40,381 nucleotides of DNA, from NCBI GenBank assembly GCA_010672585.1, contig JAAHGF010000003.1, positions 634,780-675,160 on the forward strand. Reading direction: 5' to 3'. The position numbers and the translations under genes are program-made. Source of the DNA: Okeania sp. SIO1I7. Lineage in GTDB: Bacteria; Cyanobacteriota; Cyanobacteriia; Cyanobacteriales; Microcoleaceae. Positions 25,703-35,700 of this stretch are shown here, in pieces. The number at the start of each line of letters is the position of its first letter. Positions within the stretch are counted from its first letter, which is position 1. The notes under the pieces are model-generated. The model saw only the letters and a list, made by a program, of their open reading frames with translations. It searched no databases and was not told where the DNA came from.

Positions 25703-26490
25703 TCTGAACAAATGTGAGCAACAAACGAGATTAAATTTGTTGTTTTTTAAAGTTATTTAGTAATTTGGTTATTAGGTAATAGGAAGCATAATCTCCCTAA
25801 CCTCATAATGTCTCAAACTGACTGAAGAATTAAGGTTTAAAGCCTCTCCTTTAAAGGAGAAAAGCGGTTGAGAGATGGCGTTTTACTCCGCAACATAAAA
25901 AGCAAAGGGGAACTGTTACTCTTCGAGTCTCCTCGCTGGCTTCCAATCGACCAAGAGAAAAGAAAAAATTTTCACGCTCCGCGTCAATCCTCTCCTTGAA
26001 AAGAAGAGGTAATTGTTAATTATTAATTATTAATTGTTGAAGCAGAATCACCATATATAGTAGGGATTAACGGCCATTAACCCCCTACAAATAGTGTATA
26101 ATTTCGTATGCGTGCGTCACACCAATTTAAAAAAAGAATGTTACAAATAATAAGTAGTATTAAAATAATTTGTAGGAAATATCTATTGTACGAAAAAGAT
26201 AAATTACTACATAAAAAATGGTATCAAACCTATTCATTATCAAAATAATATGGGTCGCGTAACCCCGCCTTTTAAGGCGTAATATTTTTGGAGCCTTGCT
26301 CAAATCCCCGTTACAAAAATAACTTCTGACTTCCCCTCCTGGGAGGGGGAGGGGCGAGGGGTGGGTTGACTTCTGACTTCTGACTTCATTATGACTCCTG
26401 ACTCTTGTCTCCTGACTCCTAATAAATACCCTAGCTATTTGTAGCAAAGATTTATTAAACTGGTATAAGTCCTGATAGATATAGCGAAAA
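25703..26490. other. Repeat-rich intergenic region
   Basis: No convincing gene is present. Contents include a TTTAAAGGAGA-type repeat near 25850, TAATTATTAATTATTAATTG at about 26014-26037, a 29-bp imperfect palindrome at 26060-26088, and a dispersed module at about 26240-26410 (CCGCCTTTTAAGGCG..., CCCGTTACAAAAATAACTTC, then direct TTCTGACTTC/GACTCCTG repeats). The same module recurs at 38500-38680 and, inverted and diverged, at 29012-29090. Confidence 0.6.
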
Positions 26491-26528
26491 GCGATCGCTC
26501 CTATTTGATTTAGTAAAAGAGCGATCGC
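26491..26528 (-). terminator. Probable gnd terminator built from two HIP1 sites
   Basis: GCGATCGCTC (26491-26500) and GAGCGATCGC (26519-26528) are inverted repeats around an 18-base loop. Read on the minus strand, just after the gnd stop, the stem is followed by TTTTCG. The two arms are each HIP1 octamers. The loop is long and the T run short, so the terminator call is moderate. Confidence 0.45.
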
Positions 26529-26549
26529 CTAATTTTTAAACAGAAAGAA

Positions 26550-27971
26550 TTACTTACTAGGCCACTCAGTGTGGAAGAATTCACCACGAGGCTTATCAGT
26601 ACGCTCATAAGTGTGAGCGCCAAAATAATCCCGTTGAGCCTGAGTTAAGTTTTGAGGTAAAGTTGCTCGACGATAACTATCAAAATAATCCAGAGAAGCA
26701 CTAAAAGCAGGAACAGGTAATCCTAAATTAGCAGCAGTAGCAACAACTTCTCTCCAAGCATCTTGGCGATCGAGAATAGTCTGCTTAAACTCTGGTGCTA
26801 ACAACAAATTAGGTAGACCAGGATTTTCATCAAAAGCTTTCTTAATTTTATTCAAAAATCCAGCCCGAATAATACAACCACCTTTCCAAATTCGCGCCGA
26901 CTCACCCAAATTCAGATTGTAATTAAACTCCTTAGATGCAGCAGCTAACAAAGCCATACCCTGAGCATAAGAACAAATCTTAGAACAATACAAAGCATCC
27001 CGCACTTTATTAATCATAGCTTGGGCATCGCCTTCATACTTACCAGTCGGACCTGTCAATTCTTTAGAAGCTGCTACGCGCTCATCTTTAATCCCAGAAA
27101 TAATTCGAGCATTAACAGCAGCGGTAATAGTTGGAACAGCAACACCCAACTCTAAAGCATTAATTACCGTCCATCTACCTGTACCTTTTTGTCCGGCAGA
27201 GTCAATAATCATATCAACTAGATGATTGCTAGTTTCAGTGTCTTTCTTGGTGAAAATATCGGCTGTAATTTCAATTAAGAATGATTCTAACTCTGGAGTT
27301 TTGTTCCATTCAGCAAAAATTTCATGGAGTTGTTCGTTGCTAATACCAACAGCATTTTTCAACAAGTCGTAGGCTTCAGCAATTAACTGCATATCGCCGT
27401 ACTCAATGCCGTTATGTACCATTTTTACATAATGACCAGCACCACCAGGACCGATGTAAGTAACACAAGGACCATCATCAACTTGAGCTGCTATTTTAGT
27501 CAAAATTGATTCTAATTCTTTGTAGGAAGCTTCTGTACCTCCAGGCATCAAACTAGGTCCCCATAAGGCTCCTTCTTCACCACCACTAACTCCCATCCCC
27601 ATGAAACCTAATCCGGTGGATTCTAAATCTCTAGTGCGACGTTCTGTATCTTCGTAGAGGGAGTTACCACCGTCGATAATCATATCATCTTTGTCTAGGA
27701 GGGGTTTTAGTTGTTCGATGACTTTATCAACTGGTCCTCCTGCTTTTACCATAACTAAGATTCTGCGGGGTCTTTCTAGAGATTGGACAAAATCTTCTAG
27801 AGTGTAGGCAGCATAGACGTTTTTACCTTGTGCCCGCTCTGCCATAAATTTCTCGGTTTTATCGCTACTGCGATTGTATACAGAGATGGGAAATCCATTA
27901 CGTTCTACGTTGAGAGCTAGGTTTTCTCCCATTACAGCTAGACCTATAACACCAAATTTTTGCTGTCCCAT
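26550..27971 (-). CDS. gnd: 6-phosphogluconate dehydrogenase, decarboxylating
   Basis: This enzyme of the oxidative pentose phosphate pathway oxidises 6-phosphogluconate to ribulose 5-phosphate and CO2 with NADP+. The 473-residue protein has the dinucleotide motif [15 protein letters not shown] at 7-21 and VYNRSSDK with the NADP-selecting residues. The substrate site is seen as GVSGGEEGA and as [20 protein letters not shown] with the catalytic lysine and the HNGIE signature. [10 protein letters not shown] and [10 protein letters not shown] mark the C-terminal half. Full length and intact. It is single, with repeats on both sides. Confidence 0.96.
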   Translation of the reverse strand: MGQQKFGVIGLAVMGENLALNVERNGFPISVYNRSSDKTEKFMAERAQGKNVYAAYTLEDFVQSLERPRRILVMVKAGGPVDKVIEQLKPLLDKDDMIIDGGNSLYEDTERRTRDLESTGLGFMGMGVSGGEEGALWGPSLMPGGTEASYKELESILTKIAAQVDDGPCVTYIGPGGAGHYVKMVHNGIEYGDMQLIAEAYDLLKNAVGISNEQLHEIFAEWNKTPELESFLIEITADIFTKKDTETSNHLVDMIIDSAGQKGTGRWTVINALELGVAVPTITAAVNARIISGIKDERVAASKELTGPTGKYEGDAQAMINKVRDALYCSKICSYAQGMALLAAASKEFNYNLNLGESARIWKGGCIIRAGFLNKIKKAFDENPGLPNLLLAPEFKQTILDRQDAWREVVATAANLGLPVPAFSASLDYFDSYRRATLPQNLTQAQRDYFGAHTYERTDKPRGEFFHTEWPSK

Positions 27972-28232
27972 AATCTTTTGACTTCCCTGAGTTTCTCTAC
28001 TAAATTTTAAGTACAGTTTTAAGTACAGTTTTTAGATTACAGGTGTTTTTTTTTGACTTTTTCTAGTACAGGTTTTTTTTAAGATTTCAAGTATAGGTTG
28101 ATACAAAAAAACGTATTCAATACAGATTAATAATTCTGTATCAATCAATTCAGTGTTATACATAATTTGCTTCAATAGTCTAAAGTCTAACTCAAGGTAT
28201 AATTATCATGTATATTATTCTTAGGGGATTAT

Positions 28233-28330
28233 TAGACATCTCCTCCAAAAGAGGGAGTAGGGAGTAGGCGGAAAGAATTAATTATTTATGTACGAGAATT
28301 AATTTGATTTTTTATTATTGGAGATGTCTA
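28233..28330. mobile_element. Small MITE (98 bp) with TAGACATCTCC ends
   Basis: TAGACATCTCC at 28233-28243 and GGAGATGTCTA at 28320-28330 are perfect 11-bp inverted repeats. TTAT occurs directly outside both ends (28229-28232 and 28331-28334) as a possible target duplication. The inside is AT-rich with a gggagtagggag word. It lies upstream of gnd. The remaining gap sequence (27972-28232) has several long T runs but nothing else. Confidence 0.65.
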
Positions 28331-28389
28331 TTATATTTTCAAACTTTGTCTTAATTTAAACAACTCAATTTTGTTTTGAGAATCTAATT

Positions 28390-28527
28390 ATATCATGTCC
28401 GGATAATTTAGTTATAAAAAAAACTTTCTCCTTTTCCTTCTCTTCTTATTGCTTCTTTCTTCCCTCCTGACTCCTCAGGAGTCAGAAGTCAGTCGTTTAT
28501 TTATCAGTATTCAACCAAACATGGTAT
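28390..28527. mobile_element. MITE family B, copy 2 (about 138 bp)
   Basis: ATATCATGTCCGGATAATTT at the left end is near-identical to one end of copy 3. The first ~95 bp follow the reverse complement of copy 3's right arm. The right end ACCAAACATGGTAT is a diverged form of ACCGGACATGATAT. A TGACTCCT-C-AGGAGTCA hairpin lies inside at about 28468-28484. Confidence 0.6.
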
Positions 28528-28575
28528 TAAACATAGTATTAGTATTGATAATTGGTCTAATTCAAGAGGTAATTT

Positions 28576-29010
28576 ATGGATGAATTAAAGTATCTTGCTA
28601 ATTGGGTAAAAGAGCAACACGCTCAGGAATATATTTTGACTTGGTTATTGAATCAGCCCGGACTTTGGTGGTCTGATGGAGAAGCGTATCAGGCTGCTTT
28701 ACAAAAATCTGGAAAATTATTGAGGGAGTATGTTCAAAAAAACCAAAGTGGAGATTTATTTCAAGGTATTGCTGAAAAAATTGTAGATGATGAAAGTTGG
28801 AATGAAGTGGCAGAGTCTCTGGCAAAAATTATTTATGTTTATCAACAGGAGTTAGTAAGATTACAAGATTTTAGTCGCCATCAAAACAACCAAAATATTT
28901 TAAAAAAAAATCTAAATAGTGATGATTTATCTGTTGAAGAGAATGAAAACATGGAAATACAAGAAGCTTTGCCCGATCCGTTTGCAGATGCTTTAACTGG
29001 TCAGGGTTAA
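28576..29010 (+). CDS. Hypothetical protein, 144 residues, helical
   Basis: I do not recognise this protein. ATG 28576 follows AAGAGG at proper spacing. The N-terminal two thirds read as amphipathic helices (LKYLANWVKEQHAQEYILTW, then LLREYVQKN and WNEVAESLAKIIYVYQQELV), with a tryptophan-rich NQPGLWWSDG segment at 26-35. The last ~45 residues are Asn/Glu/Asp-rich and probably unstructured, ending PDPFADALTGQG. It has no signal peptide, membrane segment or cysteine. Codon use resembles its neighbours, so I take it as a real cytoplasmic protein. Confidence 0.65.
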   Translation: MDELKYLANWVKEQHAQEYILTWLLNQPGLWWSDGEAYQAALQKSGKLLREYVQKNQSGDLFQGIAEKIVDDESWNEVAESLAKIIYVYQQELVRLQDFSRHQNNQNILKKNLNSDDLSVEENENMEIQEALPDPFADALTGQG

Positions 29011-29011
29011 T

Positions 29012-29090
29012 GAAGTCAGAAGTCAGAAGTCAGAAGTTGTTTTTGTAATGGGGTTTTGAGCCTCCCTCCAAAAACATTTTGCCTTATACC
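29012..29090. repeat. Dispersed repeat, inverted relative to 26240-26330
   Basis: Four GAAGTCAGAA units are followed by TTGTTTTTGTAATGGGG and CTCCAAAAACATTTTGCCTT. This is a diverged reverse complement of the module at 26240-26330, which also occurs at 38500-38600. Confidence 0.5.
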
Positions 29091-29112
29091 AATTTCATAA
29101 AATATTGCTACA

Positions 29113-29786
29113 GTGCTTTTCTCTGCTGGTCGGAATTTAGAGATTACAGCGGTTTTCATTTGGGTAGACCACAGTAGGGATGTTCCATGGAACGTCCCTA
29201 CAGGGTTTGATGTGTGAAGATGTAGTTCATCAATTTGAAAAGCGCTGTAATACTGTAATTACCTTTTTTAAATTTGGTATTAAAACTCAGACAAAGCAAT
29301 ATTTTTCCCTCTTCCTTCTTCCCTCTTCCTTCTTCCCTCTTCCTTCTTCCTTCTTCCTTCTGTGCTTTTCTCTGCTGGTCGGAATTTAGAGATTACAGCG
29401 GTTTTCATTTGGGTAGACCACAGTAGGGACGTTCCATGGAACGTCCCTACAGGGTTTGATGTGTGAAGATGTGGTTCATCAATTTGAAAAGCGTTGTAAT
29501 ACTGTAATATCATGTCCGGTTAAACAGTTATAAATAAATAACTACGGAGGAGTTAGGAGTCAGGAGTAAACCCACCCCTAACCCCTCCCAGGAGGGGAAG
29601 TCAGGAGGAAAGAGGGAAGAAAGAAGAAGAACTGGAGTTGAAGGAGAAAGTTTTTTTATAACTAATTATCCGGACATGATATAACGACCTTTTTTGAATT
29701 TGGTATTAAAACTCAGACAAAGCAATATTTTTCCCTCTTCCCTCTTCCTTCTTCCTTCTTCCCTCTTCCTTCTATTTAAACTTCTG
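29113..29786. repeat. 249-bp direct duplication, second copy split by a MITE
   Basis: The sequence from 29113 (GTGCTTTTCTCTGCTGGTCG) is repeated from 29362 at an offset of 249 bp with few changes. It contains a near-perfect 28-bp palindrome at 29174-29201 (one mismatch), perfect at 29423-29450. Beyond the MITE at 29507-29682 the match resumes at offset 426 (ATTTGGTATTAAAACTCAG at 29272 and 29698). Each copy ends in a CTTCC/CTTCTTCC pyrimidine microsatellite (29307-29361; 29731-29772). Frames crossing this region are chance. Confidence 0.85.
29507..29682. mobile_element. MITE family B, copy 3 (176 bp), with natural empty site
   Basis: The ends ATATCATGTCCGG (29507-29519) and CCGGACATGATAT (29670-29682) are perfect inverted repeats, extending imperfectly through AGTTATAAA. 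The interior holds GTTAGGAGTCAGGAG and a CCCCTCCCAGGAGGGG hairpin. The uninterrupted sister repeat at 29248-29270 shows the unoccupied target (CTGTAATTACC against CTGTAA-TA[element]TA-ACGACC), which supports TA target duplication. No transposase is present. Confidence 0.8.
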
Positions 29787-30516
29787 GTTTAATTCCACCA
29801 AATAAAGCTAGTTCAAACAATTTCAGAAAACAATCAACATGAATAAAACCTATCTTTCTTAACCAGTCACATTGAGTTTCTACAGGAGCAAGAATATTTG
29901 CTTCTTTATCTGGGCGATTATAATACTGGTGATTAATTTCTTCCCTAGATTTATTTTTGTCTTGACTTTGATGAAAAGCATAGAGAGAATCAACAAATAA
30001 TTCATCAAATAACTGCCCAATTAATCTTGATGGGGGCGCAACGTGTTCCAAGTTCAAAAATAATCCTCCTGGCTTTAATAATTGGTAAATTTCTTGATAT
30101 ATTTCTTGTTTTCTGATGTCTGTTTGATGATGAATAGAAAATCCTGATACAACTACATCAAATGGTGCTTTTCGGTGAATTATATTTACCCATTCTGGCA
30201 AACCATAATCTTGATTAATAAATTCTAAATTCCCTTGATAATTATCAGCAATTTTACTTTTTGCCGCTTCAATCATTGCTTCTGAAAAGTCTAAAAATAC
30301 TCCTTGAGAATTAGGGTATTGACTGAGAATTGCTTGACCTAAAATACCATCACCACAACCTAAATCTAAAAAGTTATTTACTTGAGGTCTAGTCGCCTGA
30401 ATAATTCTCAGGATAATTTCAATTTGTTCCTTAGCTAAAGGAATTGCACTTCTTACGCCAGAAAGATATTTTTGTGCAAGGTCTGCTGTTGTCCAGACTT
30501 GATAGTTTTGACTCAT
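29776..30516 (-). CDS. Class I SAM-dependent methyltransferase
   Basis: This 246-residue protein has the Rossmann methyltransferase fold: motif I FLDLGCGDGILG at about 44-55, the acidic strand end GVFLDFSEAMIEAA, the VVVSGFSIHHQ motif at about 120 and LKPGGLFLNLEH as the following strand. The substrate cannot be told; HH after motif IV is common in small-molecule and ubiquinone-type enzymes. It is cytoplasmic and intact. The stop lies at the edge of the pyrimidine microsatellite that ends the 249-bp repeat. Confidence 0.88.
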   Translation of the reverse strand: MSQNYQVWTTADLAQKYLSGVRSAIPLAKEQIEIILRIIQATRPQVNNFLDLGCGDGILGQAILSQYPNSQGVFLDFSEAMIEAAKSKIADNYQGNLEFINQDYGLPEWVNIIHRKAPFDVVVSGFSIHHQTDIRKQEIYQEIYQLLKPGGLFLNLEHVAPPSRLIGQLFDELFVDSLYAFHQSQDKNKSREEINHQYYNRPDKEANILAPVETQCDWLRKIGFIHVDCFLKLFELALFGGIKPEV

Positions 30517-30576
30517 TTTTCAGAATTGATTAAATATAGAAATGTTTTGTAGCATTTCTCATAAAAATACATTTAC

Positions 30577-30748
30577 GATCCCCCTAAATACCCCTTGAAA
30601 AGGGGGACTTTGAAACCTCTTTTAAGCGTTTCTAACCTTATTAAGGGGGACTTTGAAGCCTATTTTAAGGGGTTTCCAACCTTATTAAGGGGGACTTTGA
30701 AACTATTTTAAGCAGTTCCCCCCTTATTCAGGGGGGTTAGGGGGGATC
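30577..30748. repeat. Tandem 'aagggggactttgaa' repeat with CCCCCTAA-type ends
   Basis: AAGGGGGACTTTGAA occurs three times with about 57-bp spacing. The block starts GATCCCCCTAAATACCCC and ends GGGGTTAGGGGGGATC, an inverted pair. A relative lies at 36896-37096. Such blocks are dispersed in filamentous cyanobacterial genomes. Confidence 0.75.
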
Positions 30749-30782
30749 TAAAACTGTATCTCACCAATTTGAGAAACGCTAT

Positions 30783-30876
30783 ATACCAATTTAATGTGAA
30801 GTTGCACAGAATAAACTTAAGCAAAACAATACTTTTATAAGCTCTAGTTGTATGTAGTTTCATCAAAATTTGGTAT
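30783..30876. repeat. Possible small inverted-repeat element
   Basis: ATACCAATTTAATGTGAA and the reverse complement of TTCATCAAAATTTGGTAT are imperfect inverted repeats 94 bp apart end to end. Solo ATACCAATTT/AATTTGGTAT words also lie at 29084 and 29271. It is plausibly a decayed MITE. Confidence 0.4.
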
Positions 30877-30930
30877 CAGATAATTTTAGTAGAGTTGGTA
30901 AATATTTGTCTACCCAATATTTGCTTTATT

Positions 30931-31230
30931 CTAATCTTCATCTTGAAATTCAGTTGCTATTTTATCGAGTCTTTCATTAGTATCTTTAGTCATTTTTAGT
31001 AAACCGATACTGACAATTTGTGAAGCAAGTCCGCCTGCTGTTGTGGCTGTTCCTTCAGAAGTTTTTCCTGATAGTAAAAGTCCCGCACCTGTCACACTGA
31101 TAATGGCACTAATTACAGTTAAGGTTAGAGCAATATTAAAGCTTAATTTTGCTTGACGCAAGCGTTCTTGAATTACGAGTTTTTCCATTGTGGTAGAGGT
31201 GGAGTTTTGATTATTATTAAACATAGTCAT
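30931..31230 (-). CDS. Two-TM protein resembling the cyanobacterial TRADD-N-associated domain
   Basis: From ATG 31230 (MTMFNNNQNS, with AAGGA at good spacing) the product is 99 residues. An ERLRQAKLSFNIA lead-in is followed by membrane helix TLTVISAIISVTGAGLLLSG, a KTSEGTATT turn, a second helix GGLASQIVSIGLL and an amphipathic tail KMTKDTNERLDKIATEF. This layout matches the two-TM domain known in cyanobacteria as TRADD-N-associated, found beside or fused to conflict and death-domain-like systems. Function is unproven; a membrane effector or anchor is proposed. An earlier in-frame ATG (31281) lacks a ribosome site. It is divergent from the two AAA-like NTPases across 213 bp. Confidence 0.65.
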   Translation of the reverse strand: MTMFNNNQNSTSTTMEKLVIQERLRQAKLSFNIALTLTVISAIISVTGAGLLLSGKTSEGTATTAGGLASQIVSIGLLKMTKDTNERLDKIATEFQDED

Positions 31231-31443
31231 CGTTGAAAGTCCTTGGTTTCTTTGTTGTCTCCTATATTGACATTTGATCATTAGGCTAACAATAGGAAAA
31301 TGTAGGGTAATTATTGAGGTACAAAGTCTGAAAAAGTTAGGCTGCCGATCAAAATGTATGAAAAAGTACGGATTCAGATATTTGGGCTAGTAAATAAATA
31401 TATATGGTATGATTAGTAACAAGTCTAAATTCCTAAATAATCC
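31231..31443. promoter_or_regulatory. Shared divergent promoter region
   Basis: These 213 bp separate the two-TM gene from the AAA-like NTPase gene. Two related words, TGAAAAAGTTAGG (31328) and TGAAAAAGTACGG (31349), lie 21 bp apart, about two helix turns, as a regulator might bind. TATGGTATGATTAG near 31404 could include a -10 for the NTPase gene. All of this is suggestive only. Confidence 0.35.
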
Positions 31444-32748
31444 ATGAGTTCAGAAGAATTTACTTACGAAATAGCAAAAAATTTTATAGATGAGGTTCTA
31501 CAAGAAAAAGAACAACAGTACCTTAATGATGCTGAAAACATTGTTTTCAAAAATTCTTGGGAGTACCTTCGTTATAGAGAAATGGTAAACGGTTTTAATT
31601 ATACTGAAGACTATCTAAGGGGAATTGGCAAGAATTTATGGGATAAACTATCAGAAGTATTAGGAGAAAAAGTATCTAAAACAAATTTTAAAAGCACTTT
31701 GGAACGAAAGTGGAAAGAAAAGCAATCAAAAAGCAAGAATAATTCTGAAGTTAATCGTCAAATATCAGAAAATGCTACTTATATTGAACGGCCACCCATT
31801 GAATCTATTTGTGATGACACTATCTTACAACCAGGCTCTTTAATCAGAATTAAAGCTCCTAAAAAAATGGGGAAAACTTGGCTAGCTAATAGAATTTTAG
31901 ATCAAGCAAAAAAACATGACTACCAAACAGCATCTATTGATTTATTTGATGCTGATACTGCTTATTTTAAGGATTTAGATAAATTTTTATACTGGTTTTG
32001 TCGTGGTTTAGGTCGTGAATTAAATGTACCAAAAGAAATTTTGCATGAATCTTGGGATGAGGAAGATAGTAGTAAGGTTAATTGTAATATTTATTTTAAA
32101 GAATGCTTATTACCAAAAGTAACAGAAGCATTGGTTTTATGTATAGATAATATAGACTTGATTTTTCCACATCCAATTGCTGAGGATTTTTTGGGATTAT
32201 TACGTTCCTGGCACGAGAAAGCCAAGCTAAAAAATCTCTGGGAAAAGTTGCGGTTAGTAGTAGTTCATTGCACAGAAATTTATATTACTTTAGATATTAA
32301 TAAATCTCCTTTTAATGTGGGCGAACATATTGAGTTACCAGAATTTAACTTGGAGCAAGTAAACAAACTTACTGAAAATTATCAATTAAATTGGCAAGTT
32401 GAAAAAGTGAAGCAGTTAACTGATTTAGTGGGAGGGCATCCTTTTTTATTAGATAAGGCTTTATCTTATTTAGCAACTCGTCAGAATTTAACTTTGTCAG
32501 AATTACTCGAAAAAGCACCAACTAATGAAGGAATTTATCGCAGTCATCTGCAAGAATTATTATCAATTTTAGAAACTAATCCAGAACTAAAAGCAGCTTT
32601 TAATCAAGTTGTTATAGCAACAGAATGTGTAAATTTAGAGTCTATGTTTACTTATAAATTGTATAGTTTAGGATTAGTAAAATTAGTGGGTAATGATGTT
32701 ATTCCCAGATGTGAATTATATCGGCAATATTTTAGCGGTCGCTTGTAA
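31444..32748 (+). CDS. AAA-like STAND-type NTPase with vMAP-type N-terminal HTH
   Basis: This 434-residue protein has an N-terminal helical/HTH region at 30-90 (FKNSWEYLRYREM, YTEDYLRGIGKNLWDKLSE, KVSKTNFKSTLERKW) of the sort that precedes NTPases in cyanobacterial vWA-MoxR-associated and related conflict proteins. The NTPase is AAA-like: Walker A IKAPKKMGKTW (Lys144), Walker B LVLCIDNIDLIF (Asp235), and the sensor block SPFNVGEHIELPEF followed by GGHPFLLDKALSYLA, a shared pattern of the AAA-like (AAA_35) family. It has no WD40 or other repeat sensor. It lies 45 bp before the WD40 paralogue on the same strand, so an operon is likely. ATG 31444 is the natural start. Confidence 0.82.
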   Translation: MSSEEFTYEIAKNFIDEVLQEKEQQYLNDAENIVFKNSWEYLRYREMVNGFNYTEDYLRGIGKNLWDKLSEVLGEKVSKTNFKSTLERKWKEKQSKSKNNSEVNRQISENATYIERPPIESICDDTILQPGSLIRIKAPKKMGKTWLANRILDQAKKHDYQTASIDLFDADTAYFKDLDKFLYWFCRGLGRELNVPKEILHESWDEEDSSKVNCNIYFKECLLPKVTEALVLCIDNIDLIFPHPIAEDFLGLLRSWHEKAKLKNLWEKLRLVVVHCTEIYITLDINKSPFNVGEHIELPEFNLEQVNKLTENYQLNWQVEKVKQLTDLVGGHPFLLDKALSYLATRQNLTLSELLEKAPTNEGIYRSHLQELLSILETNPELKAAFNQVVIATECVNLESMFTYKLYSLGLVKLVGNDVIPRCELYRQYFSGRL

Positions 32749-32793
32749 TGATTATTTGATTTTAATGATATTTAATTACTTCCCTAACTATCA

Positions 32794-35700
32794 ATGAACA
32801 CAAAAGAAAACCAAAATTATCAATATCAAGTAGGAGGAAGTTTACCTGCTAATGCTCCTAGTTATGTGAAGCGAAAAGCTGATGAAAATCTTTATCATGC
32901 CCTAAAATTAGGAGGATTTTGTTATGTGTTGAACTGCCGACAAATGGGGAAATCAAGTTTAATGTTACGCACTAAGGCAAGATTAGAACAAGAAGGGTTT
33001 GCCTGTGGTGTAATTGACTTAACTGATGTGGGTAGTCAAGAAATTAATGCCAATAAATGGTATCGAGGTATTATTCAAGAATTAGTCAGTAGTTTTGACT
33101 TGACTATTAATCGACGGGCGTGGTTAAAAGAAAGAGAAGATTTATCCCCTGTACAACAATTTCGGGATTTTTTAAAGGAAGTTTTGCTCAGGGAAATTGA
33201 TGAAAATATAGTAATTTTTATTGATGAGATAGATAGTTTAATTAGTCTAGACTTTCCCACCGATGATTTTTTTGCTTTGATTCGAGCTTGCCATAATAAA
33301 CGAGCAGAAAATCCTGAGTATAAACGATTATCTTTTGCTTTATTTGGAGTGGCAACTCCTTCTAATTTAATTAGTGATAAAAATCGGACTCCTTTTAATA
33401 TTGGTAAATCTATTGAATTAACAGGTTTTAGTTTCCCTGAAGCCAAAGATTTCCTAACTCCTGGTTTAAAAATTCGGGTAGAAAATCCAGAACAGGTATT
33501 AGCTGAAGTTTTAGAATGGACTGGTGGGCAACCTTTTTTAACTCAAAAGTTGTGTCAAATAATTGTTCAAAATAATCATAGTTGTACTCCTGATGTGGGA
33601 GAGTTGGTTCAGACTTATATTATTAATAATTGGGAGTCTCACGATAACCCAGAACATTTACAGACAATTCGCGATCGCCTCTTGGTAAATGAAAAACGGG
33701 CAAGTCGGTTATTGGGGTTGTATCAGCAGGTTTTAATCTCCCCTTATAACGGGATAAAAGCAAATGAAAGTTCTGAACAAATGGAACTCCGCCTCACAGG
33801 TTTAGTTGTCAAGCATAAAGGTCAGTTGCAGGTTGCTAATCGTATTTACCAACAAGTATTTAATCTCCAGTGGGTAGAGCAGGAGTTAGCTAAGTTACGC
33901 CCCTACTCTGAGGCGTTTACTGCTTGGCAAAAGTCGGGATGTCAAGATGAGTCGCGACTGTTGCGGGGTAATGCATTGACGGAAGCTTTAATGTGGTCTA
34001 GTGATCATAGCTTGAGCGATATTGACCATCGCTTTTTGAGTGCTTCTCAGCAGTTAGAAAAACAGGCAATGGCAAAAGTACAAAGCTTGCTGGGTAGCAG
34101 CTTGGTAATATTATTTGTCGGGGCAATTATTGCTGGAATAATAGTTTGGCGAGCAAACTTCAAGTTGGCGGAAGCAGAAGCAGTGCAGAAAAGTTTTAAT
34201 TCTAAAAAATTTGCGGAGTCCGGTAAAGATTTTGAGGCGCTGCGACAAGCTTTGAAAGCAGCTAAACAACTACCAAACCCTAACATGATTTTTCAGCCTA
34301 AAGCTGAAAACAAAATGGAAATAACAAATCTTCTCTGGCAAGTTGCATATATGATAAGTGAAAAGTCATACGAACCACTTAAAAATCTTGATAGGCATGA
34401 TCAGTTAGTCAACGGTATAGCATTTAGTCCTGACGGCCAGATGATTGCTTCTGCTAGTCGTGACAATACAGTGAAATTGTGGAGCCAAGAAGGACAATTA
34501 TTAGAGACTCTCTCGAAGCATGAGAATGAGGTCTTTAGTGTGGCATTTAGTCCTGATGGCCAGATGATTGCTTCTGCTAGTTGGGACAATACAGTGAAAT
34601 TGTGGGACCGTCAAGGAGGATTATTAGAGACTCTCACCGACCATGAGCGTCAGGTCTTAAGTGTAGCATTTAGTCCTGATAGCCAGATGATTGCTTCTGC
34701 TAGCAGTGATAATACAGCGAAATTGTGGGACCGTCAAGGAGGATTATTGGAGACCCTTGGTGAGCATACATATCCTGTCAATAGCGTAGCATTTAGTCCG
34801 GATGGAGAAACTATTGCCTCTGCAAGTAGTGACAATACAGTGAAATTGTGGAACCTAGAGGGGCAAGTATTGCAGAGTATAAATGCCCATGAGAAAGGGG
34901 TCTACAGTGTAGCATTTAGTCCGGATGGAGAAACTATTGCTTCTGCAGGTGGTGACAATACAGTGAAATTATGGAACCGTAAGGGACTTTTATTGCAAAG
35001 CCTTACAGGCCACGAGAACAGCGTCTATGGTGTAGCATTTAGCCCCAATGGAGAGACTATTGCTTCTGCCAGTCGTGACAATACAGTGAAATTATGGAAT
35101 CGTAAGGGACTTTTATTGCAGACTCTTAGGGGGCATAATAATTATTCGGTCAATAGTGTAGCATTTAGTCCAGATAGTCAGATGATTGCTTCTGCAAGCG
35201 CAGACAATACAGTGAAATTGTGGAAACGTCAACGACATCTTTTGCAAACTCTAGTTCATCAGGATGCAGTCATGGGTGTAGCGTTTAGCCCCAATGGAGA
35301 GACTATCGTAACTGCAAGTGATGACAATACAGTGAAGTTGTGGAATCAACAGGGGGAGTTCTTGCAGACTCTAGAAGGGCTCGAAGGTGCGGTTATAGGT
35401 GTAGCGTTTAGCCCCAATGGAGAGACTATTGCAACTGCAAGTGATGACAATACAGTGAAATTGTGGAATCAACAGGGGAAGTTGTTGCAGACTCTAGAAG
35501 GGCATGAGGATGAGGTCAACAGCGTAGCATTTAGTTCTGATGGAGAGACTATTGCAACTGCAAGTGATGACAATACAGTGAAATTGTGGAACCGTCAGGG
35601 GAAGTTGTTGCAGACTCTAGAAGGGCATGAGGATGATGTCAACAGCGTAGCATTTAGTCCCGATGGAGAGACTATTGCAACTGCAAGTGCTGACAAAACA

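Noticed and set aside
26160-26447. 95-codon minus-strand frame
   Set aside because: It is made of dispersed repeat (ccgccttttaaggcg, ttctgactt units) and has no ribosome site or family character.
29180-29513. Short frames in both directions
   Set aside because: They cross the 249-bp duplication and the pyrimidine microsatellite; the protein would be low-complexity (EEGRRK repeats).
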